From assembly GCF_035222485.1 (NCBI RefSeq), contig NC_085920.1, forward strand, positions 558,001-622,000: a stretch of 64,000 nt of DNA. Reading direction: 5' to 3'. A program made the translations under genes and the position numbers. Each line of letters starts with the position of its first letter. Within the stretch, counting starts at the first letter, position 1. Below are positions 21,040 to 32,495 of this stretch, in pieces. Under the pieces are notes generated by a model that saw only the letters and a program-made list of their open reading frames with translations, was not told the DNA's origin and did not search any database. The stretch comes from Podospora pseudoanserina. Taxonomy: Eukaryota > Ascomycota > Sordariomycetes > Sordariales > Podosporaceae.

Positions 21040-23705
21040 CTACGTCCCCCACGCACTCGTATCCTCTGCATTCGGATAAAAAAACGCCACCACGCTGATG
21101 ATAACGTAAGTCGCCAGCAGCAGAGCCCCCTCAAGGTAATTACTCCTCCCATCCAACACCAAAAAGTTAGTGATAAACGCCGAGACAAACAAGCAAACGG
21201 TCTCAAAGAGCGTAAAATACAACGTCATAGGTTTGTCCATGATCCAGCCGATAATCACAATCAGCGGCGTGATGAAGAGGGCGATCTGAATCGAGCTGCC
21301 CACGGCTACGCCGATGGCCAAATCCATCTTGTTCTTCATGGCAACGGTGATAGCAGTGACGTGCTCGGCTGCGTTGCCAACGATGGGCAGAATAATGAGA
21401 CCAATGAAGATTTCGCCGATGCTGCTGGTCTTGACAAGACCGTTGATTGAGTCGACCATGAACTCGGCACAAACAGCTACAAGAGCGGTCGATACGAGCA
21501 GCAAGATGACTGCGCTCCGACGGGAGAGCTCTTCAACATTTTCCTCGGCATCAGCCACAGCGCCGTTCGGGACGGCGGCCAGAGGAATCTGAGAGGGCAT
21601 CATCGCGCCGGGAGGGCGGCCGAACTGGTTTAGGCGGTCGGGCAGCGAGTTCGTACGACGAATTCCATAACGAACACGAGGCACTGGACCAGAGGGTACG
21701 GCCGGCATCGAGAAATCAATGGGGCTGGTAAATACTGTGGGCGCAAGGCTGCGAGCGACAGGTCGCAGTGTCCCACGAAGTCCCTGGAACGGACTGCTTC
21801 GGGTCTGAACAACTTCACTCATGCCCTCAACATTCGGGGTCAATTGTGACATGGCGAAATCGACTCTCCGAGGCTCGCCAGGTGAGAGGGGAGCCTTGAT
21901 CCCAACAGCTGCTTCCTCGTCAATGGGTTGGTCCATGAATTCTTGGGAGCCGTTTCTCCGTGACTTGCGGTGCTTGTGATGTTTGCGATGCTTCTTGTGT
22001 CTCCGGTAACGATCACGCTTCCTGTGACGAGGTGGCTTTTCATCTTCAATGGCATCCTCGTGCGCCTCAAAGACCCCGGTTCCAGCCTTGGAAATACGGT
22101 TCCTTGCGGTCTCTTCAGAAGGCTGTCCCTCGCTCGTAGTACCGAAAGAGGGACTTCTAGTAGGGGTTCGCGTGCGAGTAGTGCTGTGGCCTTCACTCGT
22201 GTCGACTGAAATGATGCTGGACTTGCGATGGCGCTTGATAGCTCGTCTCATTCTCTTGCCAACAGTTTCTCGTGATGAATCAGAGTCAGAAGAATCTGAG
22301 TCACTCGACGAGCTGCTCTCTGAACTTGACGAGTCCAGCCAGTTGGCGACCGGTCCAGGTGTTGCCTCCTCATCAATGATGTGCTGTGGTGTCGACTCGT
22401 ACATGTATGAATGTGACAGAAGCTGAAAGAGGAGATATATTATATACACCAACAGAAGAATCTACGATGATTAGTCTCGATGGCGACCAAATCCCCAACG
22501 GCTCTACTTACCACACTAGTACCACGGCTGATCTTGAGAGATTGGGCATCTGCTAGGTTCGAGTCGTTAAACGAAGCATGGAATGCAGTCTGTACACAAT
22601 CAGTATGTGTCCACAAACCTCTCTAGCAATTCCACACTTACTGGCAACACCAAGCTGATCACACTCAAACTCAATAGACAAGCACTCATCTGGGTGACGG
22701 TGCTGTTGTAGATCTGTTCCCGGAAGCGAAGACCGCCAAGGAAGAACGACATGCCCAGAATCAGTAACAAGTTGGCCAAGATAGACCCAAGAAGAGAGGC
22801 CTGAACGATACGGAATTCATCCTGTTTTTGGTTAGAAATGTGCCAAACCGGCTGCACGGTAACACGTACCTTGACCAAAGCAATGCTGTTCAACGATGAA
22901 GGTAATTAGCAATAACGTGAACACAGATTGAGGCAAAGTTCAGGAGGTTGGTGCCGCCAGGCTTGCATCACTAAACAGGGGTTAAAGTACATACATGCTG
23001 TGCATCGTGTTAGTGAACCGTTTGATAACTAGCTGACAGGCACGCCAAGACATGTATGACTTACAAGATGATCAGCTCTACCGCATTACCAAAAGTAATG
23101 TTCAGCAATGCGCCAAGGGAGTCGCCGAGCTTGCGCGCTACGGCTTCGGTAGCAAAGCTCAAGAGACCAGCAAGAGGTATGATGGCGACGGCATTCATGC
23201 CAAAAATGATGCCCGGAGAAATGCCCGGGACTTGCTCGACGGCGATGCCGATGGGGACAAAAACCAGCAAAAGGTTCAGTTTGGAATGGAACAAGACAAA
23301 TTTGATAGTGCGCAGTATCCTACTGGGGATGCTGTCCTCAATTCCAGGTTCCCGCTGTGGTTGAGAGTCTTCGTGTGGGTGTTTCCCATCACCCGCTTCG
23401 CCTAGGACAGGCCCCGGTTTGTCGGGCTGCGATGATGTACCGGGCATGGGCGTGCCGCAACAACCATCTTCTGTCGTGTCGGCACCACCAGGGGCCGGCG
23501 GCGTTGGCATGGTGCCGCCGGGGCTGGCAGACATGGCTGATGCTCCATGCTGGCTGTTGGACTGTGTGGGCTCCAGGGTGGATGGATTGCTGATGGGAAT
23601 CTGGTTTGAATTGATCTGTTTGGAAGGATGATTCGCGGGTTTGATTCTTATCCACGAGTTAATTCTATCCGTGTACCGAGATTTATCAGAGGTGGGTTCC
23701 TTCAT
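21040..23705 (-). CDS. Vacuolar Ca2+/H+ exchanger of the CAX family, with two micro-exons
   Basis: Moves Ca2+ into the vacuole in exchange for protons. I model six exons: 23705-23065, 22997-22995 (3 nt), 22885-22870 (16 nt), 22821-22642, 22589-22512 and 22461-21040 (779 residues). All five introns have GT-AG ends and several have CTAAC branch points. Joining through the 3-nt exon gives GNAVELIIFIIALVKDEFRIVQ, the same spacing as yeast Vcx1. Skipping it stays in frame but loses one isoleucine. The two CAX repeats carry GNAVE (residue 206 on) and GNAAEH (668 on). Between them lies a long cytosolic insert, about residues 325-610, Ser-rich then very rich in K, R and H. The N-terminal 140 residues are disordered. 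Confidence 0.9.
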
Positions 23706-24697
23706 CGAGGAAGGTGGGTGTTGATGAAGAATGATACGAAGTATCAAGGTATTTTTAAGTTCGACGGATCGATTAGGAAGATGGAAGTGGCAGGGAAATG
23801 GCTGTGAGCATTGATGGGAAACGTGTTGAAGTACGCAAGTAATAGCAGAAAGGAGAGAGTGGCATGTGGCGGGCCACGTCCTGCAAAAACGTTGGAGGGG
23901 GGACAATGGGGGTCCAGTTGGGATGGCCCTGCCAAGGGCACGGGTGATCGGCAAGCCCTGCCACTCCCGCTTTGGCCTTAGCTCAAGCTCCCCAGAAAAA
24001 CAAGCTTCGGGCCCACCCTCCTACGTCATCTCGCTCTTTATTTCGTAGCGACCTCTAGAACCTCGTACTTCTCGAGAGAATGTCTCACAGTAAACAGCAA
24101 TCTACGAGGAAACAAAGGCCCCGGGAACCCGCCTAGTGAATTTCAACACTTCAAATATGCAAAACAAAAACAAAAAAACAAAGTCGATAAAATCAGCCCG
24201 AAGCATCACAAGGTGGGTTTCCTTCCTGTACGCCAGTCATCTGAACACACGCAATACGTATACAAGCGGCAACACCAATGTTGACAGGGCAGCTGACAGA
24301 GTGCAGTTGAGAGGGTGGGAAGGTAGCCAACAGTAATGAGACGACACACGTCAATGCAACTTGTCTATGTGATGCTTTCTGCAAAACAAATAAGTTTATA
24401 AACTAAATCTGTGTACAAAAATAAAGCCACTTCGGCAGTTGGAGTGGCGCCAAGAAGGCCAAGCAGGAACCAGAAAGCTTGACCGCACCGCTCTCGACCT
24501 CCGAAATCTTCTGAGGCCAGCAACATCTCGATGAGATGAGTGCTGAGCGTCAAACCTCCCGCCATGACATAAGCTAGCGAAACATGGAGTGATGTCATTC
24601 TCACTCCCATCTTATTCAGAGCGTGAACTCGGAATTGCGCTCTGTATTTCTGAATAAACAACATCTACAACCACGTGGCTTCTTTCTCTGCTTTTGC
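23706..24697. other. Intergenic, no gene seen
   Basis: This is the upstream region of the calcium exchanger and the 3' flank of the F-box-like gene. A minus-strand open frame at 24365-24664 (99 codons) shows no recognisable feature and is not called. Confidence 0.45.
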
Positions 24698-25844
24698 TTA
24701 TTCATTGGGCCTTGCCACCTCCCATCTTTGACGAGTTTCATCAGCTTCGCAAATGTCCACTCGGCGGCGACCATAAAACCGAAACGAGCCAACTAGGTTC
24801 TTCCATTTGCTATCCATTGGCGACCAGAAATCCCCAAGCTGGTACCATCTGGTTATCTTGACGGTGCAGCTCTCGCTGAGAATAGATCCTTCTGATGACT
24901 GTGTGGGGTCGGAATCATCCGCATATGCAATCTCCACCTGGAAATCAGTGAAGCAGATGGGACACGATGTGGTATTGCGATCAGCACCTGAAAATAGCGG
25001 GAATGGTATAATCCAAACGCTTTCCAGTAACGGTCGATCGGGTCGAGTACTCGCATATGAGATGGCACGGACGAATATCATATCTGCTCTCCATCACACG
25101 CATGAAAAGCCTCATTTCTCTTTCGTTCCCATACTTCGTCGATTGCGTTAAAATGCTTGTACCCTTTACGTAAAGCTCATCGTTGATGATCTTTGCTTCC
25201 CATGCCTGGGTTTCTTCGATCCTGTGTGGTCTGTGCAGCACTCCCGACACATTGGTTACCTCGGGGTTCAAGACCTTCACATCCGGCACATGCGACTTGC
25301 CATAGAAGTGACGATTCATAACGAGCCGATTCAAGTTGGAATTCAGATTAGATCCACCCAGAGACCATAAACCAAAGGTCGTCAAAGAAACCTGACCGAA
25401 CGGTGACATATATCTGATATCAGGCCGGTTGGAAATTGGGCAATAGTTAGGAGTCTTCCAGTCATACCCCCATCGGTGGGGCCTCATGCAGACAAAACAC
25501 AGCTTGAGGGGAGGACAATCTTGTTCAATCCGTCCTAGAAGCGTAATTCTAGCTTCGCCGGTCAAAAGCTCTGCGGGTGACTGCGGGAGGTAACTGCAAT
25601 AAAAATACTGGCAGGTCAAGACGAATGAGACGACGGATTCAGGAGGGATATTCTCTAGAATCATGTAGATGAGTTCTGCGGGTAGTTCAAAACCGGGCGG
25701 AGACACCAGGGTTTGCCCTCTCCATAGGTGTGACAGATGAAGCCGTCGAAAGGAAGTGGCCGGGGCTATGATGAATCCAAGCAACCACTGCAGGTGGGTG
25801 AAGAGAATGTCCAGAGAGTGAATGTGGTGCAAAAAACTGTTCAT
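24698..25844 (-). CDS. F-box-like protein with an apparent frameshift
   Basis: I use the ATG at 25844 (MNSFLHHIHSLDIL); the open frame 9 bp longer begins with TTG. An F-box motif is visible near residues 53-85 (FELPAELIYMILENIPPES, then LTCQYFY). The body resembles fungal F-box proteins with a Cys-containing middle (CFVCMRP). The frame ends in TGA just after YTIPAIFRC. The following frame carries SGADRNTTSCPICFTDFQVEIAY and runs to 24698, matching the C-terminal Cys-x2-Cys segment of the same family. Dropping one base near 24999-25001 (a CCC run on the coding strand) rejoins them. An intron with a weak donor is the alternative. Partner and target are unknown; F-box proteins usually act as SCF ligase adaptors. 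Confidence 0.6.
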
Positions 25845-26541
25845 AGGGGCCAAGGCGTTATCAGTGCAAATAGGATGGCCCTAAAGAAGCCACAAAGCCC
25901 TTGTTTCTATCAAAGTTTCACTGAGCAAATGCTTATTTCAAGATCACGCGGAGTGCTGCCAGCTGCCATCTCCTCGAGGGCGAAATTCCCAAGCTGCCAA
26001 TGCAGGTATGCATAAGTTGGTGGTGATAGCCTTAAGAACGATGCCTCATCCAACAAGACGAAAGCCTGCGGTCTAATCTATTCTAGATATTGTTTTCTGC
26101 CGTAACCTAACAAGAATGAGCATCTAACCTTTTCCCGGGCTTTCAAGTACCACTTCGATATGTTCCAACAAGGTATACACATCTCAAATTCTAAGGTACG
26201 TGCCAAAAGACATTAAAGACACCTTCAGCATTCTTGTTAATACCTCATCGAAACCGATAGAGACCCATCTAGAGATTTCATGGACGCATCTCCAAGTATC
26301 TGTTTGCGGTTTGTTCTCTAGAAACGGCCATGATCTGTCATGGCAATAGACACGGACGAACTGAGAATCCAGATTCTACGCCAGAACACCTTGACTTCAC
26401 TTCGGTGTCCCGATCTCTAGCATGCACATAAATGAATCGTCGCAAGTATATATGCTCAACCATAGGTAGAGAAGATTTCTTATACACGCTCTGAAAGGTG
26501 GTATCCATCCCCTCTCCATCCATCTACCCACATAAACGCCT
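25845..26541. other. Intergenic, no gene seen
   Basis: About 700 bp between the F-box-like gene and the 3' end of MSK1. No coding or RNA feature was recognised. Confidence 0.45.
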
Positions 26542-28311
26542 CTACTCCCCCTTCTTCTCCCTTTCATCCCCCGTAACCCCCCCAACAGCAGCATTACTCC
26601 CCCCCACCACCACATTCCTCAGATTCCCAAAACTTAACACCTCACTAATCCTCCCCGTCCCCGCCATCAGCATGACCAACCTCTCCACTCCACACCCCCA
26701 ACCCCCTGTCGGCGGCAGCCCGCTCGCCAGCGCATAGCAAAAACTCTCATCCACCTCCACCTTCTGCCCCACCTCCACATCCTTCTGCCTGATCTGCTCC
26801 GCAAACTTCTCCCTCTGGGCAAACGGATCGTTCTCCTCCTCGTACATGTTCGCCAGCTCCTTCCCCTTGACAAACAGCTCAGTCCTTGCCGAGACGTGCT
26901 GGTTCGTCCTGGGGCAGAGGAAGGATTTGGAAAGGGGGGACATGACGACGGGGTGGTGGGTGATGAACAAGGGGGTGGTGAGGGACAGGGGTTCAATGTA
27001 CCGCTCGGCCAGCTTGTCGAGGAGTTTGGGGAGGGGGAAGTGGTCTTGGCCCTCAAAAGGGGGGACCGAGTTTGAGTTGAGAAGCGACAAAAGGTCCGAG
27101 TGGGCGGAGTTGGTGGTCAAGTCGGGGAAGGTGAACCCCAACTTGTCTTGGAGGGTGGGGATGAATTCTGCTTGTTGAAAGGGTTGTTGGTAGATGGACA
27201 GGTCGGAGATTTCGGGGAGTGAGGACAAGGTGCCATTGGAGATGAGCTTAGCGCAGTGCTCGGCAACGCCGCGGATGAGATCTTGGGTGATGGTGATGAG
27301 GTCCTGGAGGTTTGCGTAGGCGTGGTAGAACTCGCAGATGGTGAACTCTGGGTTGTGGGTTTGGTCGATGCCCTCGTTGCGGAACGCCGGGCCGAGCTCA
27401 AACACGCGGTCTACACCTCCGACGACGAGACGCTTGAGCCACAACTCAGGGGCAATACGGAGAGTGACATCTTTGCTCACTGCTTCAGCATGCATGGTGA
27501 ATGGCCTGGCCACGGCACCGCCAGCATTGCCAGAGAGGATAGGAGTCTGAAACTCAAGGAAGTTGCGCTCATGAAAGAAGTCTCGGAGATAGCGAGTGAT
27601 GTAAGACCGCAGACGAAGGGTATCTACGGTTCTACGGTTGGCCAGCATGTCAATATGACGATGCAGGGTATCTTCAACCTTCTCCGGCCGGGGCACCAAG
27701 CTCGGCGTCAAAATTTCAGGAAGCTGGGTGGCTTGGATGGAGAGCTCGCCTGTCTTGGTTCGCGTGGCCTTGCCCGTGACAGCTATTCAATGGCAACACA
27801 ACAGGCGTCAGCATGCATGGCCACGCTTTCTACCCAAGATGGATATACACAGTTCACGAAGATGGGACGCACAAATGATATCACCCCTGTTCAGCAACCG
27901 GGCTAAATTCTTCAAACCAGAACCCGTCGTACCATCGACCAGCTTCCCCAGGTTACATAGTCCTTGAACATTCTCAAACTCGCTCCTCACATCAATAAAG
28001 ACGAGCTTCGACCCGGCACGACGGACAGACTCGACCCGTCCTCGCAAGGTGACCTCCTCTTCCGCCACAACGCCCTGCTGAATGTCCTGATACTTGGCCC
28101 GGAAGTCGGGGACGCGCATAATCTCACCACCATCATTTCGGATACGGGGATACTTGAGGACACCAGCTTGCTCCAGTTCCTGCTGCCGAGCAAGGTGGAA
28201 GGAGCAACGCTGCGACAGCTGAGCGCGGCGGAGGTGCGGGAACGCCGCCGCGTGAGGGACTGGTACCCGGGCGTACGGCCGCAGGAACTGGAGACTCGGT
28301 GATGGTCTCAT
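26542..28311 (-). CDS. MSK1: Lysyl-tRNA synthetase, mitochondrial
   Basis: A class II synthetase that charges mitochondrial tRNA-Lys. There are two exons, 28311-27873 and 27782-26542 (559 residues; yeast Msk1 is 576). The 90-bp intron has a GTGCGT donor, and the join rebuilds RGDIISVTGKATRTKTGEL in the OB-fold anticodon-binding domain. Without splicing the first frame ends shortly after. Class II motif 2 is FRNEGIDQTHNPEFTICEFY. Motif 3 is GGWGCGVERLVMLMAG near the C-terminus. The N-terminus (MRPSPSLQFLRPYARVPV) is basic and fits a mitochondrial presequence. It is divergent from TIM10, with about 600 bp between start codons. Confidence 0.94.
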
Positions 28312-28914
28312 CGCATCATTTCTATTGAGTGTCTGTCAGCTGTTGTCCTGACAAGAAAATCCAGACAGAAGACAGGTAACAGTGGAAGAATGTCAGAAAA
28401 TTGGCATTTGTGATCAACCACGCCGAAGCGTGTCAGTCGCAACGGTTCTAAGGTTAATGCAGGTTCATCATATTGCTATAAAATCCAAGAGGCAGAAAAA
28501 ATCCATACTTACAATTTACTTGTTTCACACCAACAAACCGGGAACTCTGCTTGTTCCAAACGACGCTGATGTTGTTGTCCAAAAGCAAAAGGAAAAGACC
28601 GCTTCCTCAAAAATATTTTTGGAGCTCCCATGGTTTTAACACATGCCGCACCCCTCCACCAGAGCTGAGCTCTAACCAATCACCTCTCTCTCTGATAGGA
28701 ACCCTCCACGCTTATCTAAAGAACCAACTCTTGGCATGACGAAGTGTTGGAACCCGCAAGCCAGCAGCCGCATCGGTTTTTTTGTTTGCCAGAAACCAAC
28801 ATCCATGCAAGCCTCTTGAACCCTCCTCTTTTGACATTCCCATATCGCGATACCATCAACCGACCCCTTCTCCTTCTTAACCCCATCACAACCAACCCCC
28901 AAATACCACCCAAA
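28312..28914. promoter_or_regulatory. Shared divergent promoter region of MSK1 and TIM10
   Basis: Two nuclear genes for mitochondrial proteins share this 603-bp region. No TATA box or defined operator was recognised. The TIM10 leader is pyrimidine-rich just before its ATG. Confidence 0.45.
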
Positions 28915-29250
28915 ATGTTCGGATTCGGCCAACCCAAGCTCTCCTCCGAGGAGAAGATCGCCGCCGTCGAGAACGAGATCAAGGTCATGACCGAGATGCA
29001 GACCCGGTATTTACCAGCCCCCCCTAGTATTTCCCCATCCCCCCCTTTTACTGACCATGTTTCTGCATATAGTATGGCCAAGATCTGCTCCCAAAAGTGC
29101 CTCGACTCTACATACCGGGAAGGCGAGCTCTCCAAGGGCGAGGCCTCGTGCCTCGACCGGTGCAGCGCCAAGTTCTTCGAGGCGCACACCACCATCTCGG
29201 AGCAACTCCAAAAGGAGCAGGCCGCCAAGGGTGGCATGATGGGGCGGTAA
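28915..29250 (+). CDS. TIM10: Mitochondrial intermembrane space chaperone Tim10
   Basis: A small Tim chaperone that, with Tim9, carries hydrophobic carrier proteins across the intermembrane space to TIM22. Exons are 28915-29006 and 29073-29250 (89 residues). The join gives MTEMQTRMAKICSQKC. The 66-bp intron is a multiple of three and has no in-frame stop, so an unspliced reading adds 22 residues in the first helix. The twin CX3C motifs are CSQKC (36-40) and CLDRC (57-61), separated by 16 residues as in the family. These cysteines form the two disulfides made by Mia40. Length matches yeast Tim10 (93). Confidence 0.96.
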   Translation: MFGFGQPKLSSEEKIAAVENEIKVMTEMQTRYLPAPPSISPSPPFTDHVSAYSMAKICSQKCLDSTYREGELSKGEASCLDRCSAKFFEAHTTISEQLQKEQAAKGGMMGR

Positions 29251-29710
29251 ATAGTAGGAGAAGGAAAAGGGAGCTTGTAAGAGTATGGAGGTCGTCGACA
29301 GCATAAAAATATTTGGCGAGGGGGATTAGAGCTTATGGGAATGGGATACCACTTATGAATGCCGTTTCAATGAGGAGAGCAGGATTCTCGTAAACGTGGG
29401 AGTGTACATTATGACCGAGTGGATGGATTACTAGGGGTTGGTTGGGTCCGGCATGTCCAGATTATAGAGGGGTTCTTGCGCTGTTGCTTTTCAATAATGA
29501 CATCGCTTCTCTGTCTGTTTGGTTTCTGCAAAGGTTTCCTCTGATGAATTTCAATGGATGCTAGGTATGCTATCGAGGGTTCAAACCTTTCCCCATAAAC
29601 GCCGTTTCAGTGGCTCAATGCTGTGCTCCCAAACTCCTGGCTGCCTGTCCAAAAAAGACATTTATACAAGTCATCCCAAAATTCGACACTCCCCAAATAC
29701 CCTTGTCCCA
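29251..29710. other. Convergent 3' flanks of TIM10 and the STB6-like gene
   Basis: 460 bp between two convergent stop codons. No gene or RNA was recognised. Confidence 0.5.
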
Positions 29711-32495
29711 TCACCTGGACCTTGCTCTAGTGATATTCGGCCCCGAACCAATACCCGTCAGCGTTCGAACAAGATAATGCGCCCAACTCTCCGTTTCCAA
29801 TGCAGCCTTGAGCTCTTCCGCCCTGCGCTCAAGATCCTCGACCTGCGCTTCAAACTGCGCCACCCCATCCTCAACCTCATTCACCTTCCCGACCAGCGCG
29901 CTAATCTCATATTCGAGCTTGGCAACCAAGACCTCAACGTCCTTGACGGCTTCAGTCAGGCGTCCCCTCTCTTCTGCCACCAGCTCCCCACTGCTATGCC
30001 TTATTCGTGCGTAGGCCTCGCTGACGGCATGATAGAGAGCTTGAAGTTCCGCCTGCTGAGCGCCATACGTTGTATTCAAAATGTCAACTCCTGACAGTTT
30101 TCCTGTAACCCAATTGGCGAGGTCTTTCTGTATTTCTTGGAGCCGGTGGTATAAGCTGTAAGCCAGCTCCGCTTGAGACTGCAAAAATGCCGTCGTTGCT
30201 GGGTCCATGCCAGCGTCCGATGGGGACAGATCGACCAGGCTGATGATCTCGTGCCAACCAAGAACAGCCTCTTCAGCTTCGCTAAAAGACAAACGGCGGG
30301 GATAACGGGCGTCATTTAGTGGTCGTTGTAGAGCCTCAATGGTTGTGAAGCTGTGTCTTCGCTGAAGGAATGATAATGGCAGATCTGAGCTCCCTTGAGC
30401 ACCGAGAAATTGCTGGGGCTGAGCGTCCAAATCACCTGCCTCTGAAGCCGTGGCCGAAAATGTATTCTCTAGTACATCTTTGCGTATCTCGGCTAGCGCT
30501 TCTTTTTCCTCTGCTGCTCTGAGCAGTTCTTGGGATGATGTCGACTCAGCCCTGACACCTGTAGGATGCGTCTCACTCCCTTCTGCACTGCCGTTCAAAC
30601 CAGATGGCCCTGTTTCGCCAAAATCTCGTTCCTTTGGAGCCCCGTTCGCATACTCCTCCGGTTTGACCTTCCAGCTGAATGCTTTGCCAACTGCAACCGG
30701 GCTCGTCACCGCGGTAGACGAGTGAGCTAACGTCGCTATACTGGGGCTGGAATATCCACTGATGGCCGTGTCCGGGCTTTCGTCCTTGGAGGGCCTGCTG
30801 GCATGGCCCCTCAAACCACCTCCAACAGCATCTCTGATTCGACCCAAACCTGATCGAGCATCGCTCACTTTTCCAGCAACACCCTTGAAAATTCCCTTTC
30901 GTAGAGCATCCCTGTCGCCGGGATTGTGACTTTCGGCTGTGATGGGGGCTGAGTTTGTAACAGGAGGTGGTGCGTATATGGCGGGGGAATCTTCCCTCTT
31001 CTTGGCCTCTAGCTCATCCTCCACTGGCGCAGACTGAGTTCTTCTGCTTCCAGACTGAGGTACAATAGTTTCCTCTCGTAATTCTTTGCCAAATGCAGAG
31101 CCCGGAGCAGTCTCTTGCTGTGTTCTCCTTGGCTTTCCATGCCAAAGCCATTTTGGTCTTTCACCGTAGGCCAAGTTGATGAATTTTCCCAAGTCGACCG
31201 TCTCGATATCACCAATATTGGCTTTATCTTTGCCTCCCACCATGCCAATGACAAGCTCGCCGCGTTTGCCACCAATTTCAGCGACCGTAGATTTGACCGC
31301 CCTGTGAACACCCCAACCACCATCTCCCGCGGCTGCCTTGGCTGTGGCACTGTGCAGCTTGAGCAACGTCTGGCGGTCTAGACGTCTTGTCCTCTCTATC
31401 TTGACAGATTTTTGAAAGGTCCCAATGCCCTTTTTGGTGCTTTCAAGGTCAAAAACATCCTTGGCCACTGGTGCGCCAGAGTAACTGAGCCGATTCCTCG
31501 CTCCCATCAGCGTGCCGAGCATCGCTGCCACTGTTGTAGGACCCAGAATGCCGTCTGTCGGTTCGGTGTTGAAGTACTCGGAGCCAATCTCGGTCCACCA
31601 ATTGTTGATTGCGGTCTCCGTCACGTCACAGAGTAGCCCATCCACGTATTCCGCATCCAGCATGCCAAAGATGTGAAGTGCCATCTGGCACATCCTAACC
31701 AGCTCCAGAACGGCCTGAGCAAAAGGTATCTTCTCGTTCGTTTTGTATAGTTGCAGAAATTTGGCCTGCGTAGCGGGTGTTGGATCTGTGAGGGTGAGTC
31801 CTGATCTCCCTGAGCACCCTAGCCGCTTGAGATTCTCGTTCACAATGAACACTTGGCGATGCTTCTGAATGTCTCCGTCGGGCACCGCAATCACAGTAAG
31901 GGCGGAAGGAAAGCTACTGAGGTTGGTGACCATGAGCTCTCCAATGTCTGTTTCCTTTGGCCGGGCATGGTAGTGTTGGATAGCGCTAAAGTATAAGCGT
32001 AATCTCGGCGACCAATCCTTCTCTTCTCCTGGTATCTCCAGAACCCCGACGACGACCGAGTGCTTTGGATCAGCTGTGTAGGTCGCAATGACGAGGGCGG
32101 GTGATTGGCGCGAGCAAGCCCATTGTTCGACGAGGTATAGTTCGTAACCAGGGAGGACATATTTGCGCGTAATAACTGTCACTGTTGGATCGCCTTCGAG
32201 AAATCTACAGGCGCAAGCAGAAGCAACACATCAGCAAGCAAGATCGTTAACAAGTGGTGGTTTGTGGAGCTCACTTGAAAGCTATAGGGTCCGGAAGCAC
32301 GACTCGTCGGCGATTTGATGCAGGTGTAAGCGCAAGGGCAGCCTCCACTTTGGCGGCTGCGGCACCGTCTGGTGTCTCTGGCACCGCGGGCCTGGCATTC
32401 TTGTTTGAAGCTGTTCTCGCCAGCGTGATATCTTCTTCGCGATGTGCCCTGCCGTCGAGTGAGGCGGCAGGAGGAAAGGGTATCCGGATAGACAT
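29711..32495 (-). CDS. STB6-like N-terminal domain protein
   Basis: There are two exons, 32495-32275 and 32204-29711 (904 residues). The 70-bp intron has a GTGAGC donor and TAG acceptor and joins DPIAFK to FLEGDPTVTVITRKYVLPGY. The text ITRKYVLPGYELYLVEQW, ATYTADPKHSVVVGVLEIP and VTNLSSFPSALTVIAVPDGD matches the STB2/STB6 N-terminal domain of fungi. In yeast these proteins bind the Sin3 corepressor. A region near 260-420 has many basic residues; 420-660 is disordered and Ser/Pro-rich. The last 90 residues before the end form a coiled coil (VKDVEVLVAKLEYEISALV onward), ending YLVRTLTGIGSG. A role in transcription or signalling is inference from yeast. Confidence 0.8.

Noticed and set aside
20791-21450. 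219-codon plus-strand frame
   Set aside because: It mostly overlaps the last exon of the calcium exchanger in antisense; the part outside is not protein-like.
24365-24664. 99-codon minus-strand open frame
   Set aside because: No domain, splice support or promoter signal. It lies between two genes on the same strand and may be untranslated sequence.
29560-29600. B-box-like GGGTTCAAACC
   Set aside because: No A box at a usable distance and no cloverleaf pairing around it.
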